64,000 nucleotides of DNA from Vagococcus elongatus. Its GTDB lineage: Bacteria; Bacillota; Bacilli; Lactobacillales; Vagococcaceae. The stretch's first letter is position 1. Every line of letters begins with the position of its first letter. Positions 55,568 through 64,000 of the stretch are shown in pieces. Both the position numbers and the translations under genes were made by a program. The DNA lies in NCBI RefSeq assembly GCF_003987645.1, contig NZ_NGKA01000005.1:1-64000 (forward strand), written 5' to 3'. The notes beneath the pieces are model-generated. The model saw nothing but the letters and a program-made list of their open reading frames with translations. It was not told the DNA's origin and ran no database searches.

Positions 55568-55598
55568 ATTATGGTCTCACATCAATTGTAACGCTACA
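55568..55598 (-). repeat. Right terminal inverted repeat
   Basis: On the minus strand it reads TGTAGCGTTACAAT then TGATGTGAGACCATAAT, matching the left end of the element. Confidence 0.85.
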
Positions 55599-55614
55599 GA
55601 GACGGATGTTTAAT
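55586..55614 (+). promoter_or_regulatory. Possible hybrid outward promoter at the IS edge
   Basis: TTGTAA (55586-55591) lies in the IS end and TTTAAT (55609-55614) in the duplicated host DNA, 17 bases apart. It points towards the transporter leader. Confidence 0.35.
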
Positions 55615-55624
55615 TATTCAAAAT
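55598..55624 (+). repeat. Right copy of the insertion-site duplication
   Basis: Exact match to 53713-53739. It ends four bases before the -35 box of the leader promoter. Confidence 0.9.
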
Positions 55625-55628
55625 CCGA

Positions 55629-55657
55629 TTGACAAATGAATGAATGATGTGTAAACT
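55629..55657 (+). promoter_or_regulatory. Promoter of the Trp leader and transporter operon
   Basis: A perfect TTGACA (55629-55634), a 17-base spacer, and TAAACT (55652-55657). The first leader codon is 33 bases downstream of the -10 box. Confidence 0.65.
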
Positions 55658-55690
55658 TATAGGCAACTTAGAGAGAAAAGAGGGATTAAC

Positions 55691-55765
55691 ATGCAACATC
55701 TTAACAAAAATGTCGTAAAAGTGAATAAGGCTTGGCAAAACTGGCGTAGATGGTTGTATGTATGA
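55691..55765 (+). CDS. Trp-rich leader peptide (24 residues)
   Basis: ATG 55691 follows AAGAGGGA with a six-base spacer. The peptide ends KAWQNWRRWLYV: Trp codons at positions 15, 18 and 21, three in seven codons, an extreme density. It lies 200 bases before a transporter operon assigned to tryptophan, and its 3' side carries alternative hairpins including a terminator. It is therefore interpreted as the sensor of a transcription attenuator: ribosomes would pause at Trp codons when charged tRNA-Trp is scarce. The stop overlaps the ATG of a second tiny frame. Confidence 0.65.
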   Translation: MQHLNKNVVKVNKAWQNWRRWLYV

Positions 55766-55812
55766 TTTCTTTGATTGAAGATATCGTAGATACAACTTTA
55801 GAGTACATCTAA
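55762..55812 (+). CDS. Coupled mini-frame after the leader peptide (16 residues)
   Basis: MISLIEDIVDTTLEYI starts within the leader stop (ATGA) and so could be translated by re-initiating ribosomes. It runs across segment 1 of the attenuator (55785-55795), so ribosomes here could block the 1:2 hairpin. It has no ribosome site of its own. It may be chance; its value is the exact overlap with the RNA segment. Confidence 0.35.
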   Translation: MISLIEDIVDTTLEYI

Positions 55813-55893
55813 ATTTTGTATCTATGTCGGTAATGATTTATTTGATTATAAATAATTGAACCCACATAGAGCGGATAGTCTATGTGGGTTTTT
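55785..55893 (+). promoter_or_regulatory. Three-state attenuator ending in an intrinsic terminator
   Basis: Segment 1 CGTAGATACAA (55785-55795) pairs with segment 2a TTGTATCTATG (55816-55826), 11 pairs with one GU. Segment 2b TCTATGTCGG (55821-55830) pairs with segment 3 CCCACATAGA (55861-55870) with one mismatch. Segment 3 pairs perfectly with segment 4 TCTATGTGGG (55879-55888), followed by Ts: a terminator. The three pairings exclude one another in order. GTTGTAT (55753-55759), at the end of the leader frame, can also pair with ATACAAC (55790-55796). Confidence 0.65.
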
Positions 55894-55968
55894 GTATGAC
55901 ACAATAACCACACTAACATTAGTTTTGGTTATTGTTTTTTTTTATTATTTTATTGGAGGTTAAATGAG

Positions 55969-57009
55969 ATGAACAAGAGATTATTAGTAGCGATTGCTGC
56001 ACTTTTGGGAATTTTAACGTATGGGTTTATTGCTGGGAAAAATGAACCAGCTGAAAATGAAAAAAAGGCGGTCACTGAGATTCCCACTGTTGGTGTTTTG
56101 CAATTTGTCAGCCACCCTGCGCTAGATCAAATTTATCAAGGGATGGTGGATCGTTTAGAAGAAAGGGGCTTTCAAGACGGTAAGACCGTGACAATCGAAT
56201 TTCAAAATGGTCAGGCGGATCATAATAAACTGACGATGATGAGCCAACAGTTGTTAGATAAAAAATCTGATGTTTTGGTCGGTATTGCCACACCAGCTGC
56301 CCAATCTTTGGCTAATGTCACCAAAGATATCCCCATCATATTGGGAGCCATCACTAATCCTGAAAGTGCCGGCTTGGTGGCTTCTAATGAAAAACCCGGC
56401 GGAAACATCACCGGTGTCAGCGATCAGTCGCCAGTGAACAGTCAAATTGAATTACTGAAAGAAATATTGCCGGAAGCCCAAAAAATCGGTATCTTATTTT
56501 CATTAGCAGAAGATAATTCAGAGTTTCAAGTACAAATGGTGGAAAAAGAGGCTAAAAAAAGAGGGCTGGAAACCAAGCGTTATGCGATTCCTTCCACCAA
56601 TGAAATTACTCAGATGGTGTCAGTCATGGCAGGTGAGGTGGATGTCATCTATATCCCGACGGACAATACAATCGCCAATGTGATGCCTACAGTCACACAA
56701 ATTGCCAATCAGGAAAACATTCCTATCATTCCTTCAGTGGATACAATGGTGGCAGAAGGGGGACTGGCCACTATCGGCATCAATCAGTACGAGTTAGGCC
56801 TTCAAACAGGAGAGATGGTTGCCGATATACTGGAAGAAAAGAGCGAACCTGCGACCACCCCAGTTTATACGTTTAAAACAGGTGATTTGATTGTCAATGA
56901 AAAGCAGATGGCCCGTTTCAACGTGACACTGTCGAAAAAACGTCAAGAAGAGGCAACATTTGTTACAGGAGAAAAGGAGGAGAAAGTGGATGAAACGACT
57001 AACGAATAA
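55969..57009 (+). CDS. trpX: ABC transporter substrate-binding protein, tryptophan type (first copy)
   Basis: This 346-residue exported protein belongs to the COG2984 family annotated TrpX in Lactobacillales. An N-terminal hydrophobic anchor (about 4-22) lacks a lipobox Cys, so it may stay membrane-bound. Family motifs are VGVLQFVSHPALDQIYQG, GNITGVSDQSPVNSQ and VDVIYIPTDNTIANV. It is the first gene after the attenuator. It overlaps the second copy by 20 bases. Tryptophan as ligand is taken from family annotation and supported by the Trp-rich leader. Confidence 0.8.
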   Translation: MNKRLLVAIAALLGILTYGFIAGKNEPAENEKKAVTEIPTVGVLQFVSHPALDQIYQGMVDRLEERGFQDGKTVTIEFQNGQADHNKLTMMSQQLLDKKSDVLVGIATPAAQSLANVTKDIPIILGAITNPESAGLVASNEKPGGNITGVSDQSPVNSQIELLKEILPEAQKIGILFSLAEDNSEFQVQMVEKEAKKRGLETKRYAIPSTNEITQMVSVMAGEVDVIYIPTDNTIANVMPTVTQIANQENIPIIPSVDTMVAEGGLATIGINQYELGLQTGEMVADILEEKSEPATTPVYTFKTGDLIVNEKQMARFNVTLSKKRQEEATFVTGEKEEKVDETTNE

Positions 57010-58018
57010 TTCTGTTGTGCTTGCAGTCTTCAGTTTCGTCTGTGCCTTTCTGATTTACGGATTGATTGATGGAGGCCTCCTGCCAAGTTCAACGAAGGTC
57101 AAGGGAGAAACAGACCTTCCCACAGTTGGGATTTTACAATATATTACCCATCCCGGACTTGACGATATTCATCGGGGAACAGTAGATTATTTAGCAAAAA
57201 GAGGTTACAAGGATGGAGAAACAGTCACCATCCATTATTTAAACGGGCAAGGGGATCAAAATAAACTGGGGGTCATGAGCCAGCAGTTGTTGGATAAGGG
57301 ATCAGATATATTTGTTGGCATTGGCACCTCTGCTGTCCAAGCATTGGCTAATCAAACAGAAGAGCTTCCGATTATCCTTGGCGGTATCACTAATCCGCAA
57401 CAGGCAGGGCTAGTGGCGTCTAATGCCAAACCCGGAGGAAATATCACTGGTGTCAGCTTGGAATCGCCAGTAGACGAGCAGCTGGCATTTTTAACAGAAT
57501 TGCTTCCTGACGCGGAAACCATGGGAATTTTATATTCGTTATCTGAAGATAATTCTAAAAGTCAGGTGGAAATCGTAAAAGATAAAGCTCAAAAAATGGG
57601 CCTTGAAGCAAAGTTATATGGAGTGCCTTCCACCAATGAAATTACTCAGATGGTAACGGTCATGGCAAGTGAAGTGGATGTGATTTATATCCCGACAGAC
57701 AATACAATTGCCAATGCCATTTCAACCGTTGTCCAAATCGCCAATCAACATAAAGTTCCGATTTTTCCTGCGGTGGATACGATGGTGGTCGAAGGCGGTC
57801 TGGCGACGATTGGCATCAACCAGTATGCTTTAGGTGAAAAGACTGGTGAGATGGCAGCAGATGTGCTGGATGGAAAAAGCGATCCGGCGACGACACCGGT
57901 CTATGCCTACAAGACAGGAGAGTTAGTTGTCAATGAGAAACAGTTGGCATTTTTCAATCTTCAATTACCTGAAAAGTATCAGGATGAAGCGATTTTTATC
58001 AAGGGGGAAGATGACTAA
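56990..58018 (+). CDS. trpX: ABC transporter substrate-binding protein, tryptophan type (second copy)
   Basis: This 342-residue paralogue of the preceding protein has the same motifs (VGILQYITHPGLDDIHRG, GNITGVSLESPVDEQ, VDVIYIPTDNTIAN). An N-terminal anchor spans about 7-28. ATG 56990 was chosen because AAGGAGGAG is 7 bases upstream; the start at 56960 lies deeper in the first copy. The pair arose by tandem duplication followed by divergence, possibly to widen ligand range. Confidence 0.8.
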   Translation: MKRLTNNSVVLAVFSFVCAFLIYGLIDGGLLPSSTKVKGETDLPTVGILQYITHPGLDDIHRGTVDYLAKRGYKDGETVTIHYLNGQGDQNKLGVMSQQLLDKGSDIFVGIGTSAVQALANQTEELPIILGGITNPQQAGLVASNAKPGGNITGVSLESPVDEQLAFLTELLPDAETMGILYSLSEDNSKSQVEIVKDKAQKMGLEAKLYGVPSTNEITQMVTVMASEVDVIYIPTDNTIANAISTVVQIANQHKVPIFPAVDTMVVEGGLATIGINQYALGEKTGEMAADVLDGKSDPATTPVYAYKTGELVVNEKQLAFFNLQLPEKYQDEAIFIKGEDD

Positions 58019-58887
58019 TGATATTAAGTATTGGACAGGGGTTATTAATGTCGATTTTAGGTTTGGGGATTTTTATGACTTACCGGATATTAAATTTCCC
58101 AGATATGACAGCTGAGGGTTCTTTTCCCCTAGGCGGGGCAGTGAGTGTCACTGCCATCACGATGGGGATTCATCCAGTGCCAGCGACTGTTTTAGGTATT
58201 CTTGCCGGCATGCTGGCAGGATTAGCGACAGGTCTGCTTTATACTAAAGGGAAAGTTCCGGTCATTTTATCCGGGATATTGGTGATGTCTGCGTTGCAGT
58301 CGGTCATGCTTTTTGTGATGAAGCGTTCAAATTTATCTTTACTAAATCATCGCCGTCTGAGTGATTTTTTGTCCGGTTCTGGCTTGCCGAAAAATTATGA
58401 TACGATTTTGATTGGTTTGATTGCCGTGGCGCTCATTGTTTTATTCTTATTTTTCTTTTTTCATACACAATTGGGGCAAGGATACATCGCTACAGGAGAT
58501 AATGAATCTATGGCGAAATCTTTAGGGATTAAAACTGATAATATGAAATTACTGGGATTGTCTATTTCCAACGGCATCATTGCTCTTTCAGGTTCCTTGA
58601 TGGCACAGTATGAGGGCAGTGCCGACATGAGTAAAGGGATTGGTGTAATTGTTATTGGGCTTGCGTCAATCATCATTGGTGAGGTTGTTTTTGGCGAATT
58701 GCGTTTAGGTGAACGATTAGTCGCCATCGTTGTGGGAAGTATTTTTTATCAATTGCTTATTTTAGGCGTAATCAAGCTAGGAGTAGATACCAACTATTTA
58801 AAAATCTTTTCTTCAGCTATCTTAGCGCTGTTTTTAATTCTGCCGCAGATTTCCACACGAAAATTTGTGAAGAAAGGCAGGGGATAG
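58018..58887 (+). CDS. trpY: ABC transporter permease, tryptophan type
   Basis: This 289-residue permease of the COG4120/BPD_transp_2 family has about eight hydrophobic helices. NFPDMTAEGSFPLGGAVSV near 28 is the family hallmark, as is ATGDNESMAKSLGIKTDNMK in the cytoplasmic loop. The start shares one base with the stop of the second substrate-binding gene (TAATG). Confidence 0.85.
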   Translation: MILSIGQGLLMSILGLGIFMTYRILNFPDMTAEGSFPLGGAVSVTAITMGIHPVPATVLGILAGMLAGLATGLLYTKGKVPVILSGILVMSALQSVMLFVMKRSNLSLLNHRRLSDFLSGSGLPKNYDTILIGLIAVALIVLFLFFFFHTQLGQGYIATGDNESMAKSLGIKTDNMKLLGLSISNGIIALSGSLMAQYEGSADMSKGIGVIVIGLASIIIGEVVFGELRLGERLVAIVVGSIFYQLLILGVIKLGVDTNYLKIFSSAILALFLILPQISTRKFVKKGRG

Positions 58888-58890
58888 CAG

Positions 58891-59655
58891 ATGACAGAGA
58901 CTGTTTTAGAATTAGTCAATGCGACGAAAACAATCAAAGGGGAATTTGAAGCGACCCGAAATATTCTCGATCATGTGAATTTAAAAGTGAAAAAGGGTGA
59001 CTTTGTGGTCGTCTTAGGTGGTAATGGTGCTGGAAAATCAACACTTTTCAATAGTATTTCCGGTAGTTTGATGCTGACTGAGGGTCATGTGAAATTAAAC
59101 AATCAAGAAGTTAGTCAGCAGAAAGAAGAAGAGCGTGCAAAATATATCGGACGAGTGTTTCAAGACCCTAAAATGGGCACCGCTCCTCGAATGACTGTAT
59201 CCGAAAATTTATTACTGGCCACACTTCGCGGAAAAAAAAGGTTGTTTAAAAATCGTCAGCTGGCACAACATAAGGAAAAATTTTATCAGCTCACTAGCCA
59301 AATCGGCAATGGACTGGAGAAGCACTTGGATGTGCCCACAGGTCAGCTTTCTGGGGGACAGCGTCAGGCATTGAGCTTGATTATGGCCACCATCACCATA
59401 CCAGATTTGCTGCTGCTGGATGAACACACTGCAGCGTTAGACCCCAAAACCGCTCGGTCGTTGATGGCATTGACAGATGAACGAATCAGAGAAAAAAATC
59501 TGACGTGTTTGATGATTACTCATCGGCTGGAGGATGCCATAACATATGGAAATCGGCTGATTCTTTTAAAGGATGGTAAGATTCACCGGGAATTTTCTCA
59601 AAAAGAAAAAGAACAATTAACGGTAGGGTTTTTGGCAGAAATGTTTGAAGAGTAG
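58891..59655 (+). CDS. trpZ: ABC transporter ATPase, tryptophan type
   Basis: This 254-residue ATPase has the Walker A GGNGAGKST near 46, signature LSGGQRQALSLI near 148 and Walker B LLLLDEHTAALDP, with the unusual EHTAALDP of this family. It completes the importer X-X-Y-Z. No strong terminator follows. Confidence 0.88.
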   Translation: MTETVLELVNATKTIKGEFEATRNILDHVNLKVKKGDFVVVLGGNGAGKSTLFNSISGSLMLTEGHVKLNNQEVSQQKEEERAKYIGRVFQDPKMGTAPRMTVSENLLLATLRGKKRLFKNRQLAQHKEKFYQLTSQIGNGLEKHLDVPTGQLSGGQRQALSLIMATITIPDLLLLDEHTAALDPKTARSLMALTDERIREKNLTCLMITHRLEDAITYGNRLILLKDGKIHREFSQKEKEQLTVGFLAEMFEE

Positions 59656-59944
59656 GAATACGAATTAATTGAAAAATTATTGCCGAAAGCTACATATTAT
59701 TTGTTTCTTTTAATCCATTGTTTTTGTCCAGTTGTTGGTTACTTTACTAGACATTGCAAGTTTTTTTTCTGGGGACAAGGTCTTCTTACATCTTGGAAAA
59801 GATTGTTTAGTTTTAAAATTTAGCTGTGATAAATAATACCGGTTCAATTGACTTAAATTTATTTTACTTATGGTCATAAAACGTGTATAGTACTAGGGTA
59901 ATGATATTTTATGAGACCATTGAGTCTAAAAGGAGCGATCTTTA
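59656..59944 (+). promoter_or_regulatory. Intergenic region with promoter for the CofE-like gene
   Basis: TTTACT (59863-59868) and TATAGT (59886-59891) are 17 bases apart, about 55 bases before the next start. TGTCCAG and CTGGGGACA further upstream could form a weak hairpin after trpZ. Confidence 0.5.
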
Positions 59945-61135
59945 GTGGAACGAACAGTTGGAACAGTGTCAAGAGGTATTCGTTGCCCTATCATCAAAAC
60001 TGGAGATAACATTGAACGAATTGTAGTAGACAGTATTTTACGAGCAGCGGCAGCCGAAAATTTCGATATCCTTGATCAGGATATTGTTGCGATTACCGAA
60101 TCAATCGTTGCCCGTGCCCAAAATAATTATGCTAGCATAGACCAAATTGCAACGGATATTAAAAGTAAGTTTGCTGATGATACTATCGGAGTCATTTTTC
60201 CGATCTTGAGCCGCAATCGATTTGCTAATTGTTTAAGAGGGATTGCACGAGGGGCAAAAAAAATCGTGCTGATGTTAAGTTACCCTTCTGATGAAGTTGG
60301 CAACCATTTAATTACTCTCGACATGCTGGACGAAAAAGGAGTCAATCCTTGGACCGACGTGCTGACTGAAAAAGAATTCCGCGATTTGTTCGGATTTAAT
60401 CAGCATCGTTTTACCGGTGTTGACTATATAGAGTATTATAAAGAATTGATTTCGGCTGAGGGCGCACAATGTGAAGTGGTGTTTTCTCAAAAACCGAAAA
60501 CGATTTTAAATTATACAAAAAATATCCTCGCTTGTGATATTCACACACGTTACCGTACGAAAAGAATATTAGAACAAAACGGGGCAGAAAAAGTTTATAC
60601 TTTAGACAATATTTTATCTGAGTCAGTGGATGGCAGCGGCTATAATGAACAGTACGGTTTGTTAGGTTCTAATAAGTCTACTGAAGACGGGGTAAAATTA
60701 TTTCCTCGGGAAAGCCAGCCGGTAGTTGACACTATTCAGTCAATTTTCAAAAAAGAAACTGGGAAAGACGTAGAAGTCATGGTTTACGGTGATGGTGCGT
60801 TTAAAGACCCTGTAGGAAAAATTTGGGAGTTAGCCGACCCTGTAGTTTCTCCAGCCTATACATCAGGCTTGGAAGGAAAACCTAATGAAGTGAAATTAAA
60901 ATATTTGGCAGACAATAATTTTTCTGACCTAGATGGTGCCGAATTAGAAGAAGCTATCAAACAGCATATCCATAATAAAGGTGATGACTTGACCGGCGCT
61001 ATGGAGGCACAAGGAACAACTCCTCGGAGATTGACCGACCTGATTGGTTCTCTGGCAGACTTGACATCTGGCAGTGGTGATAAAGGTACACCAATAGTCT
61101 ATATTCAAGGTTATTTTGATAATTTCACAAAATAA
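59945..61135 (+). CDS. CofE-like (coenzyme F420-0:L-glutamate ligase family) protein
   Basis: This 396-residue protein carries the CofE/FbiB N-terminal fold: VGTVSRGIRCPIIKTGDN, ITESIVARAQNNY and, near 290, GDGAFKDPVGKIWELADPV. In archaea and actinobacteria the family adds glutamate to coenzyme F420. Lactobacillales are not known to make F420, so the substrate here must differ, and the annotation names only the family. It is monocistronic. It starts at GTG 59945 with AAGGAG upstream. A terminator follows. Confidence 0.75.
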   Translation: MERTVGTVSRGIRCPIIKTGDNIERIVVDSILRAAAAENFDILDQDIVAITESIVARAQNNYASIDQIATDIKSKFADDTIGVIFPILSRNRFANCLRGIARGAKKIVLMLSYPSDEVGNHLITLDMLDEKGVNPWTDVLTEKEFRDLFGFNQHRFTGVDYIEYYKELISAEGAQCEVVFSQKPKTILNYTKNILACDIHTRYRTKRILEQNGAEKVYTLDNILSESVDGSGYNEQYGLLGSNKSTEDGVKLFPRESQPVVDTIQSIFKKETGKDVEVMVYGDGAFKDPVGKIWELADPVVSPAYTSGLEGKPNEVKLKYLADNNFSDLDGAELEEAIKQHIHNKGDDLTGAMEAQGTTPRRLTDLIGSLADLTSGSGDKGTPIVYIQGYFDNFTK

Positions 61136-61153
61136 AAAATCTATATTTTATTT

Positions 61154-61184
61154 ACAGTCCTGATAGCTTTTCAGGACTGTTTTT
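61154..61184 (+). terminator. Terminator of the CofE-like gene
   Basis: ACAGTCCTGA pairs perfectly with TCAGGACTGT, loop TAGCTTT, followed by Ts. Confidence 0.9.
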
Positions 61185-61563
61185 AATTTGATCAGAGGAC
61201 TCTTTAAGGGATTAACCTTGTTTAATAGGTGAAAATTGTTCTATAATAGAGGTTCTAGTCATTTTATAATTCGATAATATATTTTTAATACAAAATTCTT
61301 TTTTTTAAGAGAAGAAGAAAAATACTGGACGTATTTTAAAATTAAGATAAACTCATGAATTATTGGTTTTGTCATCTAAAGCTTTGGTATTGTTAGATTT
61401 TTTAAAGAAATAAATCTAATAAAATTATGAGAATCTTGTCTTTTTATTGAATCCGTTATAAAATTTTATTTATACTAGAGATATAGTGTTAAAATTTGGC
61501 AGGTTATAATAAAAAAATAAACACTTGCTGATCACTGAATGACAGGAAGGGGGTTCTGGATTT
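61185..61563 (+). promoter_or_regulatory. Control region of the V-ATPase operon
   Basis: TTGAAT (61447-61452), an 18-base spacer and TATACT (61471-61476) form a likely promoter, about 85 bases before the first gene. The remaining 260 bases are very AT-rich and hold no gene or clear site. Confidence 0.5.
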
Positions 61564-61870
61564 TTGGAAAAAGAAATGCAGCAACTTGAGACAATAGCAA
61601 GAAAGACGGATGAAAATCAATCTGTTCTTCTTGAAAAAGAATCAAAGTTGATTCGCGACGCTAAACAACGGGCGCATAAATTAGTGCAAGACATGAATCA
61701 TGATTTTGATCAAGAAGAATCCACCTGGCGAAAACAAGTTGAAGAAGAAGTCGAAGCTTATAAGATTTCAATGGCTCAACAAGTTGAAAATGAAATAGAG
61801 TTTTATCGTAAGCAGTATGAAGAAAATAAAAGTTACGCCAGAGAAGAATTAATAAAGGAGATATTCGGTT

Positions 61871-61893
<23 letters not shown>
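61564..61893 (+). CDS. ntpF: V-type ATPase peripheral-stalk subunit, NtpF/G-like
   Basis: This 109-residue, almost entirely helical, charged protein is the first gene of the ntp operon and matches the stalk subunit that pairs with NtpE. A continuous coiled coil is predicted (about 5-95). It starts at TTG 61564, with GGAAGGGGG ten bases upstream; an ATG at 61576 is the alternative. It overlaps ntpI by 23 bases. Confidence 0.8.

Positions 61894-64000
<2,107 letters not shown>

Larger units (their letters stand above)
53740..55598. mobile_element. IS1202/IS481-type insertion sequence with a passenger gene
   Basis: About 1.86 kb. The ends are imperfect inverted repeats of about 31 bases: they share TGTAG at the tip and TGATGTGAGACCATAAT inside (53754-53770 and 55568-55584). 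Flanking sequence is duplicated for 26-27 bases, the long duplication known for the IS1202 group. Inside are an XRE-membrane regulator (plus strand) and a DDE transposase (minus strand) with stops one base apart. No internal end was found between them, so the regulator seems to be a true passenger. The transposase is frameshifted. Confidence 0.85.

Noticed and set aside
55610-55795. Minus-strand frame of 61 codons
   Set aside because: It lies opposite the leader peptide and promoter, has no ribosome site, and its composition reflects the other strand.
55625-55968. T-box riboswitch upstream of the transporter operon
   Set aside because: T-boxes often control Trp transporters in this group, but no AGGGTGGNACCGCG-type T-box core or specifier stem was found; the leader is also short. 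The peptide and three-segment arrangement fit better.

Overview
The window is AT-rich, densely packed DNA from a low-GC Gram-positive bacterium. The best fit is Enterococcaceae, plausibly Vagococcus or a close relative. This rests on three things: a LiaX-LiaY-LiaZ block of the enterococcal kind, an ntp-type V-ATPase operon whose proteolipid keeps a Na+-site-like motif, and generally Lactobacillales-like gene content (two pstB genes, comFA-comFC, hpf, secA, prfB with a programmed frameshift). The genus is inferred from family resemblance and was not tested by any search.

Layout, left to right. 0.2-5.2 kb: a TetR regulator divergent from a giant 2-hydroxyacyl-CoA dehydratase activase. 5.4-9.2 kb: a GntR/UTRA regulator, two unrecognised small genes, a YigZ protein and an alpha/beta hydrolase. 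9.3-17.7 kb: housekeeping genes comFA-comFC, hpf, secA, prfB and ftsEX. 18-23.2 kb: the phosphate operon pstS-C-A-B-B-phoU. 23.3-24.6 kb: a secreted coiled-coil M23 peptidase with a WalR-type box. 24.6-29.4 kb: an 800-base gene-free stretch, then ftcD-fchA-fhs and the decayed tail of a histidine ammonia-lyase gene. 29.8-36.5 kb: a YitT membrane protein, a three-gene ABC export system and liaXYZ. 36.7-45.7 kb: an RpiR regulator, a mannose-class PTS operon that includes a tyrosine phosphatase, and an operon of lactose-class EIIC, MupG and NagZ for cell-wall sugar recycling. 46-51.1 kb: argCJBDF under a promoter with three ARG-box-like sites. 51.2-53.7 kb: rqcH and a membrane protein. 53.7-55.6 kb: an IS1202/IS481-type insertion sequence. 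55.6-59.7 kb: a tryptophan-type ABC transporter operon with two substrate-binding genes. 59.9-61.1 kb: a CofE-like protein. 61.5 kb to the end: the start of the V-type ATPase operon.

Two regions stand out. First, the ABC operon at 55.97-59.66 kb is preceded by a promoter and a 24-codon reading frame carrying three Trp codons within seven positions. A second mini-frame follows, coupled by ATGA, and then three RNA segments that can pair as 1:2, 2:3 or 3:4, the last being an intrinsic terminator. This looks like a ribosome-mediated tryptophan attenuator, where T-box control would be the usual expectation in this group. Second, the element just upstream has matching ~31-base inverted ends, a 26-27 base target duplication, a frameshifted transposase and a passenger gene for an XRE-type membrane regulator. 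It inserted five bases from the -35 box of the leader promoter.

Other points. The M23 hydrolase and ftsEX promoters carry similar TGTAA repeats at the same distance from their -10 boxes. The arginine genes end at citrulline. The hutH remnant suggests that histidine degradation was lost while the folate-linked enzymes were kept. No tRNA, rRNA or CRISPR array was seen.
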